From: Shewanella violacea DSS12 | GTDB taxonomy: Bacteria; Pseudomonadota; Gammaproteobacteria; Enterobacterales; Shewanellaceae | Assembly (NCBI RefSeq): GCF_000091325.1 | Contig: NC_014012.1 | Coordinates: 930,001-994,000 of the forward strand | Reading direction: 5' to 3' | DNA length: 64,000 nucleotides | Shown: one piece after another, positions 1 through 9,392 of the stretch | Layout of the letters: each line of letters starts with the position of its first letter | Numbering within the stretch: position 1 is the first letter of the stretch | Notes under the pieces: generated by a model | The model's input: only the letters and a program-made list of their open reading frames with translations | What the model was told of the DNA's origin: nothing | Database searches by the model: none | Program-made: the position numbers and the translations under genes

Positions 1-365
1 CCCGCATGAGTCATAATGATATTCTGCTCGGGAAGTTCCTGTACCAGAGGTTGTAATCTTAGCCAGCCAATTAATGAGCCTAAATCGGCCGCATCTAAGA
101 GTGCATCGAGTTGGTCTTTCGGATTTACACGTTTAATTTTTGCGGCAACTGCCATCAGGTGAAGATCATGGTTGCCTAATACCACCTTAGCCGACCCATC
201 AAGCTGCTTGAAGTATCTTAGGGTGGGAAGTGAACCTTCTCCTCTGGCAATGAGATCGCCGACTGCCCAAAGCACATCTGTGGAAGGGTTGAAGTCAACT
301 TTAGCAAGTACTAGTTCTAGCTCTTCAAAACAACCCTGAATATCCCCGACAAAGTAATTAGCCAT
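1..365 (-). CDS. apaH: ApaH, symmetrical diadenosine tetraphosphatase (5' part only)
   Basis: Hydrolyses Ap4A to two ADP and also decaps Np4-capped RNAs in E. coli. The reading frame starts at an ATG at 365 on the minus strand and runs off the window edge, giving the first 121 residues. Metallophosphoesterase motifs are visible in order: GDIQG near residue 7, GDLIARGEGS near residue 36, GNHDLH near residue 63, and THAG at the cut end. The start lies 19 bases after the apaG stop, as expected for the conserved apaG-apaH pair. Identity is secure; the C-terminal half lies outside the window. Confidence 0.95.
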   Translation of the reverse strand, partial: MANYFVGDIQGCFEELELVLAKVDFNPSTDVLWAVGDLIARGEGSLPTLRYFKQLDGSAKVVLGNHDLHLMAVAAKIKRVNPKDQLDALLDAADLGSLIGWLRLQPLVQELPEQNIIMTHA

Positions 366-384
366 CTAAATACACGCCTTTAAA

Positions 385-765
385 TTAGTGGAGTAAACCT
401 GGAACGGCTAGCCTAAATGGATGAATTGTCGCTTCGAATCGTTCACCATCATCGGTCACCATAGTGTATGTGCCTTGCATGACCCCAAGAGGGGTTTCTA
501 GCACTGTACCACTGCTATATTGGTATGCGGTGTTTGGCTCTATTCTTGGAGTCTCTCCGACGACACCAGCACCTTGGACTTCACTCTTATGGTTATTTGC
601 ATCGGTAATACGCCAGTGGCGGCTTTCCAATGTGGCCGCTACTTGTCCCAGATTGATGATGGTGATGGTATATCTAAAAAGGTATCTCTCCTCTTTGGCA
701 GATGATTGCTCTTCAATATATTCAGTTTTTACTTCAACCTTGATGGTCGACCCGAGCTCAGACAT
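385..765 (-). CDS. apaG: ApaG family protein (DUF525)
   Basis: A 126-residue protein with the single-domain ApaG fold, of typical family length. The signature runs from YTITIINLG through LESRHWRITDANN to the GxVGExPxIxPNxAYxYxSG stretch, which is nearly invariant in ApaG. Its biochemical role is unsettled: it was linked to Co/Mg efflux phenotypes in Salmonella, and the fold resembles fibronectin type III. It sits between rsmA and apaH as in E. coli. A factor-independent terminator lies in the 98-base gap before it, so it may use its own promoter or depend on readthrough. Confidence 0.95.
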   Translation of the reverse strand: MSELGSTIKVEVKTEYIEEQSSAKEERYLFRYTITIINLGQVAATLESRHWRITDANNHKSEVQGAGVVGETPRIEPNTAYQYSSGTVLETPLGVMQGTYTMVTDDGERFEATIHPFRLAVPGLLH

Positions 766-780
766 AAGTTACCTTTTTGA

Positions 781-806
781 CAAAAAAAAGGAGGGCAAGC
801 CCTCCT
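781..806 (-). terminator. Rho-independent terminator after rsmA
   Basis: On the minus strand a 7-bp GC-rich stem (AGGAGGG/CCCTCCT) with a 4-base loop is followed directly by eight T residues. It lies 58 bases after the rsmA stop and 16 bases before the apaG start, so it should end or attenuate transcription within the lptD-apaH gene string. Confidence 0.85.
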
Positions 807-863
807 ATTCTATTTCTATGTATTCTTGTGTTGATTCACAATCGAGAGTCCCGAGATAATGAA

Positions 864-1682
864 CTAAGCTCGTTCACCAGCCTTCTTATCCAAGAGCATG
901 TTAGCCATGGATACGTATTGCTCAACAGTGATCTGTTCCGGTCTCAATGATGAATCTATGTTGAGAGCCAGGAACTCTTCATCAGTAATCATATGCTTTA
1001 AATTGTTACGTAAGGTCTTGCGACGCATGCTGAAAGCCGTAGTTGTCATACGTCTAAGAAATTCCACATCACTACATGGCCAAGGTTTCTGCTTGTAAGG
1101 GACTAATCGTACCACTGCAGAGTTAACCTTAGGTGCTGGTGTAAAACATTCTGGCGGTACTTCCAGTACTGGCATGATCTGGCAATGATATTGAGCCATC
1201 ACAGTCAAGCGACCATAGGCCTTAGTTCCAGGAGTGGCAGACAGTCTTAATACCACCTCTTTTTGTAGCATAAAATGCATGTGCTTGATGTGTTCTGCAA
1301 ATTCGAACAGATGAAACATCAAGGGAGTAGAGATGTTATAAGGCAAGTTGCCAAAAACTTTAAGTTCCTTGCCTTCTTCTATCAGTTGGCTGAAATCGAA
1401 ATTTAGGGCATCACCCTGATGGATTTCTAACTTATGTTTCAGGGTCGGGTGCTCATGTAGTCGTGCAACCAGATCTTTATCTAGTTCAACCACAGTCAAC
1501 TTATCTATGGATTCGGCAACTGGCTCTGTTAGCGCGCCGAGACCCGGGCCGATTTCGACCATGACATGATCATTGTCAGGTGATATAGCGCCGACAATAC
1601 GATTAATGACGTTATGATCTGTCAGGAAGTTCTGTCCGAAACGTTTTTTGGCTGTATGGCCTAAATGTACTTTATTACTCAT
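864..1682 (-). CDS. rsmA: 16S rRNA dimethyladenosine transferase RsmA (KsgA)
   Basis: SAM-dependent enzyme that dimethylates two adjacent adenosines near the 3' end of 16S rRNA (A1518/A1519 in E. coli numbering) late in 30S assembly. The 272 residues match the family length. Visible motifs are KKRFGQNFL at the N terminus, the SAM-binding [11 protein letters not shown] near residue 43, and the catalytic NLPYNIS near residue 112. The C-terminal helical domain includes [11 protein letters not shown]. It starts 11 bases after the pdxA stop, so it is co-transcribed with pdxA and surA, and it is followed by a strong terminator. Confidence 0.97.
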   Translation of the reverse strand: MSNKVHLGHTAKKRFGQNFLTDHNVINRIVGAISPDNDHVMVEIGPGLGALTEPVAESIDKLTVVELDKDLVARLHEHPTLKHKLEIHQGDALNFDFSQLIEEGKELKVFGNLPYNISTPLMFHLFEFAEHIKHMHFMLQKEVVLRLSATPGTKAYGRLTVMAQYHCQIMPVLEVPPECFTPAPKVNSAVVRLVPYKQKPWPCSDVEFLRRMTTTAFSMRRKTLRNNLKHMITDEEFLALNIDSSLRPEQITVEQYVSMANMLLDKKAGERA

Positions 1683-1693
1683 CTGCTATTCTA

Positions 1694-2680
1694 TTATCCA
1701 GCTTTTACTGCCAAATCTATGGCTTTATTTAGTGCGCAGACGAAGCTTCCTATGTCTGCAGTACCGGTTCCGGCGAGGTCTAGCGCTGTGCCATGGTCGA
1801 CGGAGGTACGAATGTAGGGGAGTCCTAAGGTAATGTTGACTGAGCTACCAAACCCCTGAGATTTAAGAACTGGAAGGCCTTGATCGTGATACATGGCGAG
1901 TATCACATCTGCATCTTCGAGATACTTAGGTTGGAAAATGGTGTCTGCCGGTAGAGGGCCTACGATACTAATTCCTAGCTCACGTAACTCTTCAAGTGCT
2001 GGAATTATGGTATCAAGCTCTTCACGGCCCAGATGACCATCTTCTCCTGAATGTGGATTAAGACCACATACATAGATCTTGGGTTGCTCTATTGCAAACT
2101 TGTCGATTAGATCTCGGTGTAAAATCTTTATTATCTGGTGCAGGCGATCACGGGTGATTGCTTTAGATACATAGGCCAAGGGAATATGGGTGGTAACGAG
2201 TGCCACATGTAATCCCGGAGCCGATAGCATCATGACCACATCTTGGCAATTGGCTTGATTAGCAAAAAATTCTGTATGGCCGCTGAATGGGATCCCTGCC
2301 TGATTAATGATCCCTTTATGTACAGGACCCGTTACCACAGCATCGAACTCGCCATTCATGTTTTTTTCACCAGCATAGCGCAATGTTTCAATTACATAAG
2401 CACTATTTTGTTCATCGAGTTGGCCACATTTGCTGGCAACAGCCAGTGAAAAAGGGGCTATGGTCAAGGTGCCGACTTCCTGAGCCTTAGGTGCTTGATT
2501 AGGCTGATATGGCTTGAGTTGAAGCGGCAAACCGAGATTTTTGGCTCTCGATGTTAATAAATCAGGGTCAGCACAAACAACTAGCTCAGCAGGCCAAGCC
2601 TGCTGAGCTAGTTGAATAACTAAATCTGGACCGATACCTGCGGGCTCGCCCGCAGTTATGGCAATACGTTTAGTCGTCAA
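1694..2680 (-). CDS. pdxA: 4-hydroxythreonine-4-phosphate dehydrogenase
   Basis: NAD-dependent oxidation and decarboxylation step of the deoxyxylulose-phosphate-dependent pyridoxal phosphate pathway; cytoplasmic. The 328 residues begin with the typical [13 protein letters not shown]. Also visible are the substrate-binding region with GHTEFFA, the metal and active-site segment with [11 protein letters not shown], and [11 protein letters not shown]. The start is 5 bases after the surA stop, which is tight operon spacing. No anomaly seen. Confidence 0.97.
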   Translation of the reverse strand: MTTKRIAITAGEPAGIGPDLVIQLAQQAWPAELVVCADPDLLTSRAKNLGLPLQLKPYQPNQAPKAQEVGTLTIAPFSLAVASKCGQLDEQNSAYVIETLRYAGEKNMNGEFDAVVTGPVHKGIINQAGIPFSGHTEFFANQANCQDVVMMLSAPGLHVALVTTHIPLAYVSKAITRDRLHQIIKILHRDLIDKFAIEQPKIYVCGLNPHSGEDGHLGREELDTIIPALEELRELGISIVGPLPADTIFQPKYLEDADVILAMYHDQGLPVLKSQGFGSSVNITLGLPYIRTSVDHGTALDLAGTGTADIGSFVCALNKAIDLAVKAG

Positions 2681-2685
2681 TACGT

Positions 2686-3990
2686 TTAACCTCTATTGAA
2701 ATCAGCATCAAAAACTTCGATATAAGCTTCTGCTCTCATCTCGTCTAACCAAGTCTGTAACTCTTCGTTAAATTTACGACGATAGATAAGTTGATGTGCT
2801 TTATTGGTATTAAATTTAGCCGTCGCATCAGTTGTGCGACGCTCTTCTAATTGGACTATGTGCCAGCCATGGGTAGAGCGGAAGGGCTCACTGATGTCAT
2901 TTACATTCAGTCCCTTTAGGGTCTGAGAAAATGCCGGTACATAAACAGTTGGATCGGCCCAACCTAGCTCACCGCCTTTGGCTGCAGAACCTGGGTCTTC
3001 CGAATACTTGTGAGCCAGTGCCGCGAAGTCGGCATCGCCGGCGCGGAGCTGCTTGACAAATTTATCCAGCATGGCCTTTGCCCTCTCTTCTGAAAGAATA
3101 GGTGAAGGCTTGATGAGGATGTGACGAGAGCGAACTTCCTTAACCTCTTTGGTCTGTAGGCCGCGAGCGTCTATTACCTTGATAATATGGAAGCCGGCGC
3201 CACTTCTGATAGGGCCAATAATATCGCCCTTCTTAGCATCGGATAAGACTTCAGCGAAAAGAGTCGGCATCTCGTTGATGTTCATGTAATCCCAGATACC
3301 TCCCTCGAGAGCTTTAGGACCGGCAGAAGCTGCGATAGCCGTACGACGAAAATCTCCACCGTCTTTAACACGTTCCAATACTTTATTGGCTCGGTTACTC
3401 GCCTTTTCCAGCTGCTCGCTGGTAGGGTCGTTGGGGATCTCAATCAGGATATGACCGATCTGGAACTCAGTCTGTTTCAGACCTTGTTCTTCTATCATGT
3501 TTACTAGGTTGTTGATCTCTTGTGGTGATACTTGAATACGGCGTTGTACTTGAATGCGCTGAATTTCACCTAAGGTCATCTCTTCCCTTAGTTGCTCACG
3601 ATAATGGCTCCAACTCATGCCTTCGCCGCCGATTTTGTGTTTCATCTGGTCGACAGTGAGCTTTTGATCTTTGGCGATATTACCTATGGTCTGATCCAGC
3701 TGTAGGTCACCGATATGAAGGCCAATTCTGTCGGCCATCTGCATCTGCAGACGCGTCACGATTAGACGTTCGATAACTTGGGTTCGTAACGCTTGGTCCG
3801 AAGGCAGAGATTGACCCGCGGCTGAAGCATTAGTTTTAACAGTCGTCACCATATTGGTGATCTCACTCTCCAGCACAATGCCTTCGTTTACCTGCACAGA
3901 TACTCGGTCTAATGGCGTGTTTTCAGCTTGAACCATGTGGCTCGAGGCCAAGGTTAGAAAAGCAATAATCAAATGTTTACAGGGTTTCAT
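2686..3990 (-). CDS. surA: Periplasmic chaperone / peptidyl-prolyl isomerase SurA
   Basis: Periplasmic chaperone that escorts unfolded outer-membrane proteins, including LptD, to the BAM complex. The start at 3990 ([17 protein letters not shown]) is preferred because it places a Sec signal peptide at the N terminus, cleaved near VQA-EN; an in-frame upstream start would add 13 residues ahead of the signal. The result is 434 residues, close to E. coli SurA. There is an N-terminal chaperone domain, then two parvulin domains, each with the FxxxA..SxxxxxxxGGxxGW/D type core and a final [10 protein letters not shown] segment. It lies downstream of lptD, its main client. Confidence 0.96.
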   Translation of the reverse strand: MKPCKHLIIAFLTLASSHMVQAENTPLDRVSVQVNEGIVLESEITNMVTTVKTNASAAGQSLPSDQALRTQVIERLIVTRLQMQMADRIGLHIGDLQLDQTIGNIAKDQKLTVDQMKHKIGGEGMSWSHYREQLREEMTLGEIQRIQVQRRIQVSPQEINNLVNMIEEQGLKQTEFQIGHILIEIPNDPTSEQLEKASNRANKVLERVKDGGDFRRTAIAASAGPKALEGGIWDYMNINEMPTLFAEVLSDAKKGDIIGPIRSGAGFHIIKVIDARGLQTKEVKEVRSRHILIKPSPILSEERAKAMLDKFVKQLRAGDADFAALAHKYSEDPGSAAKGGELGWADPTVYVPAFSQTLKGLNVNDISEPFRSTHGWHIVQLEERRTTDATAKFNTNKAHQLIYRRKFNEELQTWLDEMRAEAYIEVFDADFNRG

Positions 3991-4114
3991 CCACAAAAAT
4001 CCTTGGCATATTAATATCAGCTGCAGCATAAATTAGTGCTGATAGGAAAATCTATTTCATGATTGGACTATAAGTCCTTCTCATGGTTCATAACAATATC
4101 ATTTATTTGTTTAA

Positions 4115-6442
4115 CTAGTTTTTAAGGTATAAAGGTTTTCTATAGTTAAACAAGCCGTCATTGAGCATATCCGTGACACCTAATGGGCCGGAACCACCGA
4201 GTCCCTTGATCACGAAATTAAGATAAAATCCTTTCTCAAACTGCTCTCTGCCATCCATCATCATGTTCAAATCATCGTCATCATAATTTGTCTTGATGCG
4301 ATAATGATAGCTTAGACGTAGAGCCCAACAACAGGATTCATATTGGAAGCCAGCATAAGTCTCTACGTTGCGCTTCTCGTTAAGATCATAATACCAGTTA
4401 CCCACAAGATATAGGTCATCGCTTACAGGCCAAGCACCTCGCATACCAGTCTGAGATATATTGACAGACTCATTAGTATTGGTGTTGACCAGATCTGGCA
4501 CATAGCGGTAGCTAAATTGGAGTAACTTGTTCGCTCCAGGCCGGAAATCTAAGCTGACTTCACTCTTCTTGTTCTCACTTTGCTTAGTATCATACTGAAT
4601 AGCACCACTCATATACCAGTCTTTGTAGAACTGAGTGCTTAATTCTGCCGCTAAAACAGAGTTAGAAGTATTTTCTTGGGTGAAGGACTGAGTAGACATT
4701 CCTGGTTCATGGATGCCGACACGGCTATCTTGGAAGTAGAAAATTTGTCCTAAACTAAACTTAAACTTCTCGACATTATGTTCGTCATAAAGTCTTGTGG
4801 TTAAGCCTAAGGTCATCTGGTTTGCATCGGCTATTCTATCGAGTCCTGAGAAACGCCTCTCCCTGAACAGGCCATAATAATCTTCCTGGAGCTGAGCGGT
4901 ATCATAGATGCCGATATTAGATTGATCTTCATAACCCACATAGAGATATTGAAATTGAGGCTCTAAGGTTTGGCGATAATTCTCATTGAAATAGTCAGTG
5001 TAACGCTCGAAGTTAACCTGGCCATGAACACGGACCTGAGGCAGAGTTCGACTGACTTGGTCGTCTAACTCTTCATTTTTTGGATTGCCTTGATCATCTT
5101 GCCAATAATAGGTCTGCAGCAGCTTTACTTCACTGGTGATGGAGCCTGCTGGACCTTGTATCGGCAAGGAAATACTCGGTTCGATATGAAGGCGAGTCGC
5201 GGTGGCAAATTCATTTTCTCTATGTTCAAAGTTAGTGACTTCACTCATAAAATCAAAATCTAAGCCATGCCAGAGCGATGGTGCACGATAGTTGAAGTTC
5301 AGTTGCGGCATGACCTGATAAGGGATCTCTTCTTCTCCCAATACCTTGATATCCTGCACTCTGGCGCTAAAATCCCAGTTTCTTTCGAAATAGCTGATTT
5401 CACCTATGCGCGACAGTTGATTATCCGTTGCAGATTGAATATCCGAGTTCATGTCGTTGAAATAGTTGTTATCGGAAACTTGGGTGAAATTGGCTAATAC
5501 TCGCCAGTTTTCGTCGATAGCTCCCTTATGTTCCCAATGGTATAGATAACGATCTGAGTTGTTGCTCAGCATATTATCATTGCCCAAATATTCAACGTTG
5601 AGCTGACCTTGCTGTGATTCACCGGCTAAATATCTGAAATCAGTCTTGAGGAATAGGCCTCGAGTCGACATGTAATGGGGCGTAAAAGTCAGATCGTATT
5701 CTGGGGCTATATTCCAGTAATAAGGCGTAGCTATCTCTACACCATTGGTGGTGCTGGTACTAAATTCCGGAAAAAGGAAGCCTGATTTACGTTTATCCGA
5801 TACAGGGATCGTCATGTAAGGGATATAAAGGACAGGTACACCAGCAATTTTAAGCTTGGCATCCCAAAGCTCTCCCCATTCCTCTGTACTATCTATCTTA
5901 ATTTTGTCGGCTTCGAGCAACCAAGAAGAATCACCCGGTGGACAGGTGGTGAAATTTGTCTTGGTGAGATGCAAATTATTATCGGGGGTTATTTCGAGCT
6001 TTTCCGCATCGCCGTGTATCTGTTGGCCATGAAGCCAGTATTTTGCACCAGTAAGGCTGGCACTGTTATCTCCCATGTGAGCCACAAGAGAGTCAGCCGT
6101 GATAGTGAATATCTCATCTTGGAAAACTAAGTTTCCATTAGCATTTAGCTGTTCACTCTCTTGATCGAGTATGGCTTCATCTGCCGCTATATGGCGTGCG
6201 CCTTGGCTGAAAGAGACGTTGCCATTAAATGTGGCTTGTTTACCCATCTGAGCTGCCGAGCGATCAGAGATTATACGTATCTCTTGAAGGTTCAATTCAG
6301 GGGCGTTGGGATCTAAGGGAGCCATTTTAGGCACCGGAGGCTCTACCTGGCATTGTATGCTGGCATCTGGCACTGAGGTAATTTCTTCAGCCAAGACTAA
6401 TTGGGGAAGTAGGCTTAAAGCCAAAAAATATCGGATATGCAT
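4115..6442 (-). CDS. lptD: LPS-assembly protein LptD
   Basis: Outer-membrane beta-barrel that, plugged by LptE, inserts lipopolysaccharide into the outer leaflet. The start at 6442 (MHIRYFLALSLLPQLVLAEE) gives a clean signal peptide and 775 residues, near the E. coli length; an upstream in-frame ATG at 6478 would add 12 charged residues. The N-terminal LptA-like jellyroll carries repeated short strands (for example LNANGNLVFQDE). The barrel begins with YIPYMTIPVSDKRKSGFLFP. A C-terminal Cys pair (ESCCWALRLSYHY) and an N-terminal Cys after the signal are consistent with the long-range disulfides LptD needs. First gene of the minus-strand operon; divergent from amgK. Confidence 0.97.
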   Translation of the reverse strand: MHIRYFLALSLLPQLVLAEEITSVPDASIQCQVEPPVPKMAPLDPNAPELNLQEIRIISDRSAAQMGKQATFNGNVSFSQGARHIAADEAILDQESEQLNANGNLVFQDEIFTITADSLVAHMGDNSASLTGAKYWLHGQQIHGDAEKLEITPDNNLHLTKTNFTTCPPGDSSWLLEADKIKIDSTEEWGELWDAKLKIAGVPVLYIPYMTIPVSDKRKSGFLFPEFSTSTTNGVEIATPYYWNIAPEYDLTFTPHYMSTRGLFLKTDFRYLAGESQQGQLNVEYLGNDNMLSNNSDRYLYHWEHKGAIDENWRVLANFTQVSDNNYFNDMNSDIQSATDNQLSRIGEISYFERNWDFSARVQDIKVLGEEEIPYQVMPQLNFNYRAPSLWHGLDFDFMSEVTNFEHRENEFATATRLHIEPSISLPIQGPAGSITSEVKLLQTYYWQDDQGNPKNEELDDQVSRTLPQVRVHGQVNFERYTDYFNENYRQTLEPQFQYLYVGYEDQSNIGIYDTAQLQEDYYGLFRERRFSGLDRIADANQMTLGLTTRLYDEHNVEKFKFSLGQIFYFQDSRVGIHEPGMSTQSFTQENTSNSVLAAELSTQFYKDWYMSGAIQYDTKQSENKKSEVSLDFRPGANKLLQFSYRYVPDLVNTNTNESVNISQTGMRGAWPVSDDLYLVGNWYYDLNEKRNVETYAGFQYESCCWALRLSYHYRIKTNYDDDDLNMMMDGREQFEKGFYLNFVIKGLGGSGPLGVTDMLNDGLFNYRKPLYLKN

Positions 6443-6595
6443 CTTAAGTCGTTTATTATGATTTCTTAGTCTGGACAAATATAGGTGTGCAATCTTGCAC
6501 TTTTATCAGGCAACTTAGCTAAATATCAATAATGAGATTTTTAGCTAATTCCATTTTGTTTTATAATAAAGCAATTCTTACCTAAGAGCCATGAG

Positions 6596-7615
6596 GTGCC
6601 CTTGTCAGATCTTAGATTTCTTCAGTTAAATTCCTGGCTAAACCAAGTTTTTGCTAGTCAATCACACCCAGTACTCATCTCTGGAGACGCTAGTTTTAGG
6701 CGTTATTTTCGAGTGTTACATGATGAGACTAGTTATATAGTAATGGATTCGCCACCAGAGCAGATCCCAGTGTCTCCATTTATAAAGTTAGCTAAAGCTT
6801 ATGGTGACCTAGGAATTAATGTTCCGCAAGTTATTGAATCAAATGTTGAAGACGGTTTTTTACTCTTGAGTGACCTCGGCGATGTGCAGCTTATTTCACG
6901 GCTAAACGATACCAGTGTCGAGGCATATTACTCTAGAGCATTGAAGCTTTTAGACCGCTTTGCTGCTTTCACTGAAAATGCTGAGCTAGGTTTACCCTTG
7001 TATGATTCGGTCTTCGTTCACAGAGAATTAGATATTTTTACCGACTGGTTGATAAAGCATCATCTTAACTTAGTTATCGATGCCGATACCCGAAAGATGC
7101 TTGAGCAGGCCTTTGCTTTGTTAGTGGCGAATGCCGAAGAGCAACCAAAAGTAGGTATGCACAGAGATTATCACAGCCGCAATCTTATGCTTACAGCCGA
7201 TGAGTTTGGTGTTGAACAGCTCAGCGTGATTGATTTTCAGGATGCCGTTATCGGCCCGGTGACATATGATGCCGTGTCGCTATTAAGGGATTGCTATATC
7301 CGTTGGCCTGATACTCTTGTAGAGGGCTTGATGGAGAAACATTACCTTAATCAAAAACAAGCGGGTCTTATCGATAGTTCGGTAACCTTAGAGAAGTATC
7401 GAAGATGGTTCGATCTGATGGGTATACAGCGCCATATCAAGGCGGCTGGTATTTTCTCACGCTTGAATTATAGAGATGGCAAGCCTGCCTATATGGCTGA
7501 TATTCCCATGACACTCGCCTACATAGCTGATATTTCCGCGGGTTATCCTGAGCTTGAGGACTTTAGTGCTTGGGTCACCAATACCTTAGTGCCCGCATTC
7601 GAGGACAAACTATGA
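6596..7615 (+). CDS. amgK: Anomeric N-acetylmuramate/N-acetylglucosamine kinase AmgK
   Basis: Phosphorylates MurNAc (and GlcNAc) at C1, the first step of the recycling shunt that rebuilds UDP-MurNAc without MurA and underlies intrinsic fosfomycin tolerance in Pseudomonas. It has an aminoglycoside-phosphotransferase fold: GDASFRRYFRV near the nucleotide-binding start, the catalytic loop MHRDYHSRNLM near residue 191, and the metal-binding IDFQDAVIGPVTYD near residue 215. About 339 residues from a GTG at 6596. A TTG at 6602 with GAGG five bases upstream is an equally good start and would remove two residues. Its stop overlaps the murU start (ATGA), so the two are translationally coupled. Divergent from lptD, as in Pseudomonas. 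Confidence 0.92.
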   Translation: MPLSDLRFLQLNSWLNQVFASQSHPVLISGDASFRRYFRVLHDETSYIVMDSPPEQIPVSPFIKLAKAYGDLGINVPQVIESNVEDGFLLLSDLGDVQLISRLNDTSVEAYYSRALKLLDRFAAFTENAELGLPLYDSVFVHRELDIFTDWLIKHHLNLVIDADTRKMLEQAFALLVANAEEQPKVGMHRDYHSRNLMLTADEFGVEQLSVIDFQDAVIGPVTYDAVSLLRDCYIRWPDTLVEGLMEKHYLNQKQAGLIDSSVTLEKYRRWFDLMGIQRHIKAAGIFSRLNYRDGKPAYMADIPMTLAYIADISAGYPELEDFSAWVTNTLVPAFEDKL

Positions 7616-8298
7616 AGGCGATGATTCTTGCGGCTGGGCGAGGAGAGAGGCTAAGGCCGCTTACTGATACCCTTCCTAAGCCCTTAGTGTGTGTCTCTGG
7701 TAAACCTCTGATTGTTTATCATATAGAGCGCCTCGCCGCAGCGGGTATTGATGAGATAGTGATCAATCATGCCTGGCTAGGCGAGAAGCTAGTCCAGCAG
7801 CTTGGCGATGGTAGCCGATGGGGCATTCAATTGCATTATAGCGCGGAGAAGAGTGCGTTAGAGACTGGCGGAGGTATCAAGCATGCCTTGCCTCTGCTGG
7901 GAGATGACGCATTTCTGGTGATAAACGGTGATGTGTTTATGGATGATCTTCCTCAAGATATTGCAGCTGGCTTGGCACAAATCAGTGCTGGGAAATTGGC
8001 TCACCTCTGGTTAGTGGATAATCCGAGTCAGCATCCTTATGGTGACTTCCCTCTACACCATGGCTTGGTTGCTGCGAACAGAGCTGAAGATAAGCCTGCA
8101 CTGACTTTTTCTGGCATGGGTCTATATCATCCTTCATTATTCGATGATACCCCAGAGACGGGGTTTCCATTGGCGCCATTATTGCGGCAGAAAATGTCAT
8201 CGGATCTGGTATCGGGTAGTCATTACTCTGGTTATTGGTGTGATGTTGGAACCATAGAACGACTCGAGGATCTGGAGCGTCGGCTTCAAGCAAACTAG
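7612..8298 (+). CDS. murU: N-acetylmuramate alpha-1-phosphate uridylyltransferase MurU
   Basis: Converts MurNAc-1-phosphate and UTP to UDP-MurNAc, the second step of the AmgK-MurU recycling route. The start at 7612 is chosen because MKAMILAAGRGERLRPLTD is the canonical nucleotidyltransferase N terminus (LAAGxGxRxxPLT, then LPKPLV). It also gives the 4-base ATGA overlap with amgK; a frame-open ATG at 7570 would add 14 unrelated residues. The acceptor site region VINGDVFMDD and the C-terminal YWCDVGTIERL are present. 228 residues, the short form typical of MurU. Confidence 0.92.
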   Translation: MKAMILAAGRGERLRPLTDTLPKPLVCVSGKPLIVYHIERLAAAGIDEIVINHAWLGEKLVQQLGDGSRWGIQLHYSAEKSALETGGGIKHALPLLGDDAFLVINGDVFMDDLPQDIAAGLAQISAGKLAHLWLVDNPSQHPYGDFPLHHGLVAANRAEDKPALTFSGMGLYHPSLFDDTPETGFPLAPLLRQKMSSDLVSGSHYSGYWCDVGTIERLEDLERRLQAN

Positions 8299-8362
8299 TG
8301 TAATTTTTCGTATTTTATATTTGTAATTTTGATAATTTAATATCGCTATATAAGGTTTTTGG

Positions 8363-9142
8363 ATGCGTATTTGGGGTAAGTTTTTTGGTTTCACCATAGG
8401 TTATATGTTTGGGCGACTCCCTGGAGGCCTGATAGGTCTCTGGTTAGGTCATCTATTGGATAAAAAAAGTGCTCAGTTGAGTGGCATCATAGGCAAAGGT
8501 GCCAATAGGCAGGCGCTTTTCTTGAATACGACATTTGCTGTGATGGGCCATGTAGCGAAAGCATCGGGCCAAGTGACTGAGAATGATATTCGCATTGCGA
8601 CCATGCTGATGGATCAGATGCACCTCAAAGGTGAGGCAAGACAGGGTGCTCAGAAGGCATTTAGCGAAGGTAAGGCCAGTGATTTTGATATCAAGGCCTG
8701 TTTAAAAACCTTTAGAATTATCTCCATGGGGCGCAAAGAATTATTGCAGATGTTTCTTGAGATCCAGATCCAGACGGCACTGTCCGACGGCGAGCTTGAT
8801 CCTAAAGAACACGCAATCTTACTGACTATAGCCCAGGAGCTAGGTTATAGCCGTACTCAGTTAGACGAGTTGCTTAAGCGCTGGCAGGCCGAGTTTAACT
8901 TCCATAAAGGAGGCAATGACAGTCAGACGAGTATCGAAGATGCTTATGATCTCTTAGGCATGGCCGAATCATCATCGGACCAAGAGGTAAAACGTGCCTA
9001 TCGCAAGCTGATGAACGAACATCACCCGGACAAATTAGTTGCGAAAGGCCTGCCTGAAGAGATGATGGAGCTGGCTAATCGTAAGGCGCAAGATATACAA
9101 CTTGCCTACGATCGGGTTAAATCAGACCGAGGCATGCGTTAG
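8363..9142 (+). CDS. djlA: Co-chaperone DjlA, membrane-anchored J-domain protein
   Basis: Inner-membrane DnaJ-like protein that stimulates DnaK and, in E. coli, feeds the Rcs envelope-stress system. The 259 residues hold one glycine-rich N-terminal transmembrane segment (about residues 6-30, GYMFGRLPGGLIGLWLGHLL, a dimerising segment in E. coli DjlA), a central TerB-like helical domain, and a C-terminal J domain from about residue 192 with the essential HPD (NEHHPDKLVAKG). In E. coli djlA lies directly next to lptD; here amgK-murU sit between them. Confidence 0.95.
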   Translation: MRIWGKFFGFTIGYMFGRLPGGLIGLWLGHLLDKKSAQLSGIIGKGANRQALFLNTTFAVMGHVAKASGQVTENDIRIATMLMDQMHLKGEARQGAQKAFSEGKASDFDIKACLKTFRIISMGRKELLQMFLEIQIQTALSDGELDPKEHAILLTIAQELGYSRTQLDELLKRWQAEFNFHKGGNDSQTSIEDAYDLLGMAESSSDQEVKRAYRKLMNEHHPDKLVAKGLPEEMMELANRKAQDIQLAYDRVKSDRGMR

Positions 9143-9392
9143 TATTGCTCTGAGTTTGCTGAGTATTGTCTGCGATAGAATGACAGTGAGCTGAGATACA
9201 AATATGCTTAGTTTCTACTTCGGCTGCCTATGCATGTTTATCTGAGTGATAACTCACTTTTGTAATGACGGTCAGAACATATTGAATATCTGTTTATATC
9301 ATGTGGTAAGGACAGGTCAATGCTGGGGTAAGCTAACTTTACTAACTTTACTAACTGACATTTTCTATCAAGAATAGCGCGAAGGAGTGATG

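Noticed and set aside
464..859. Plus-strand open frame across apaG
   Set aside because: Antisense shadow of apaG and its terminator, with no ribosome site or family match.
6443..6478. Longer LptD start at 6478
   Set aside because: It would put a charged extension before the signal peptide; the start at 6442 is typical.
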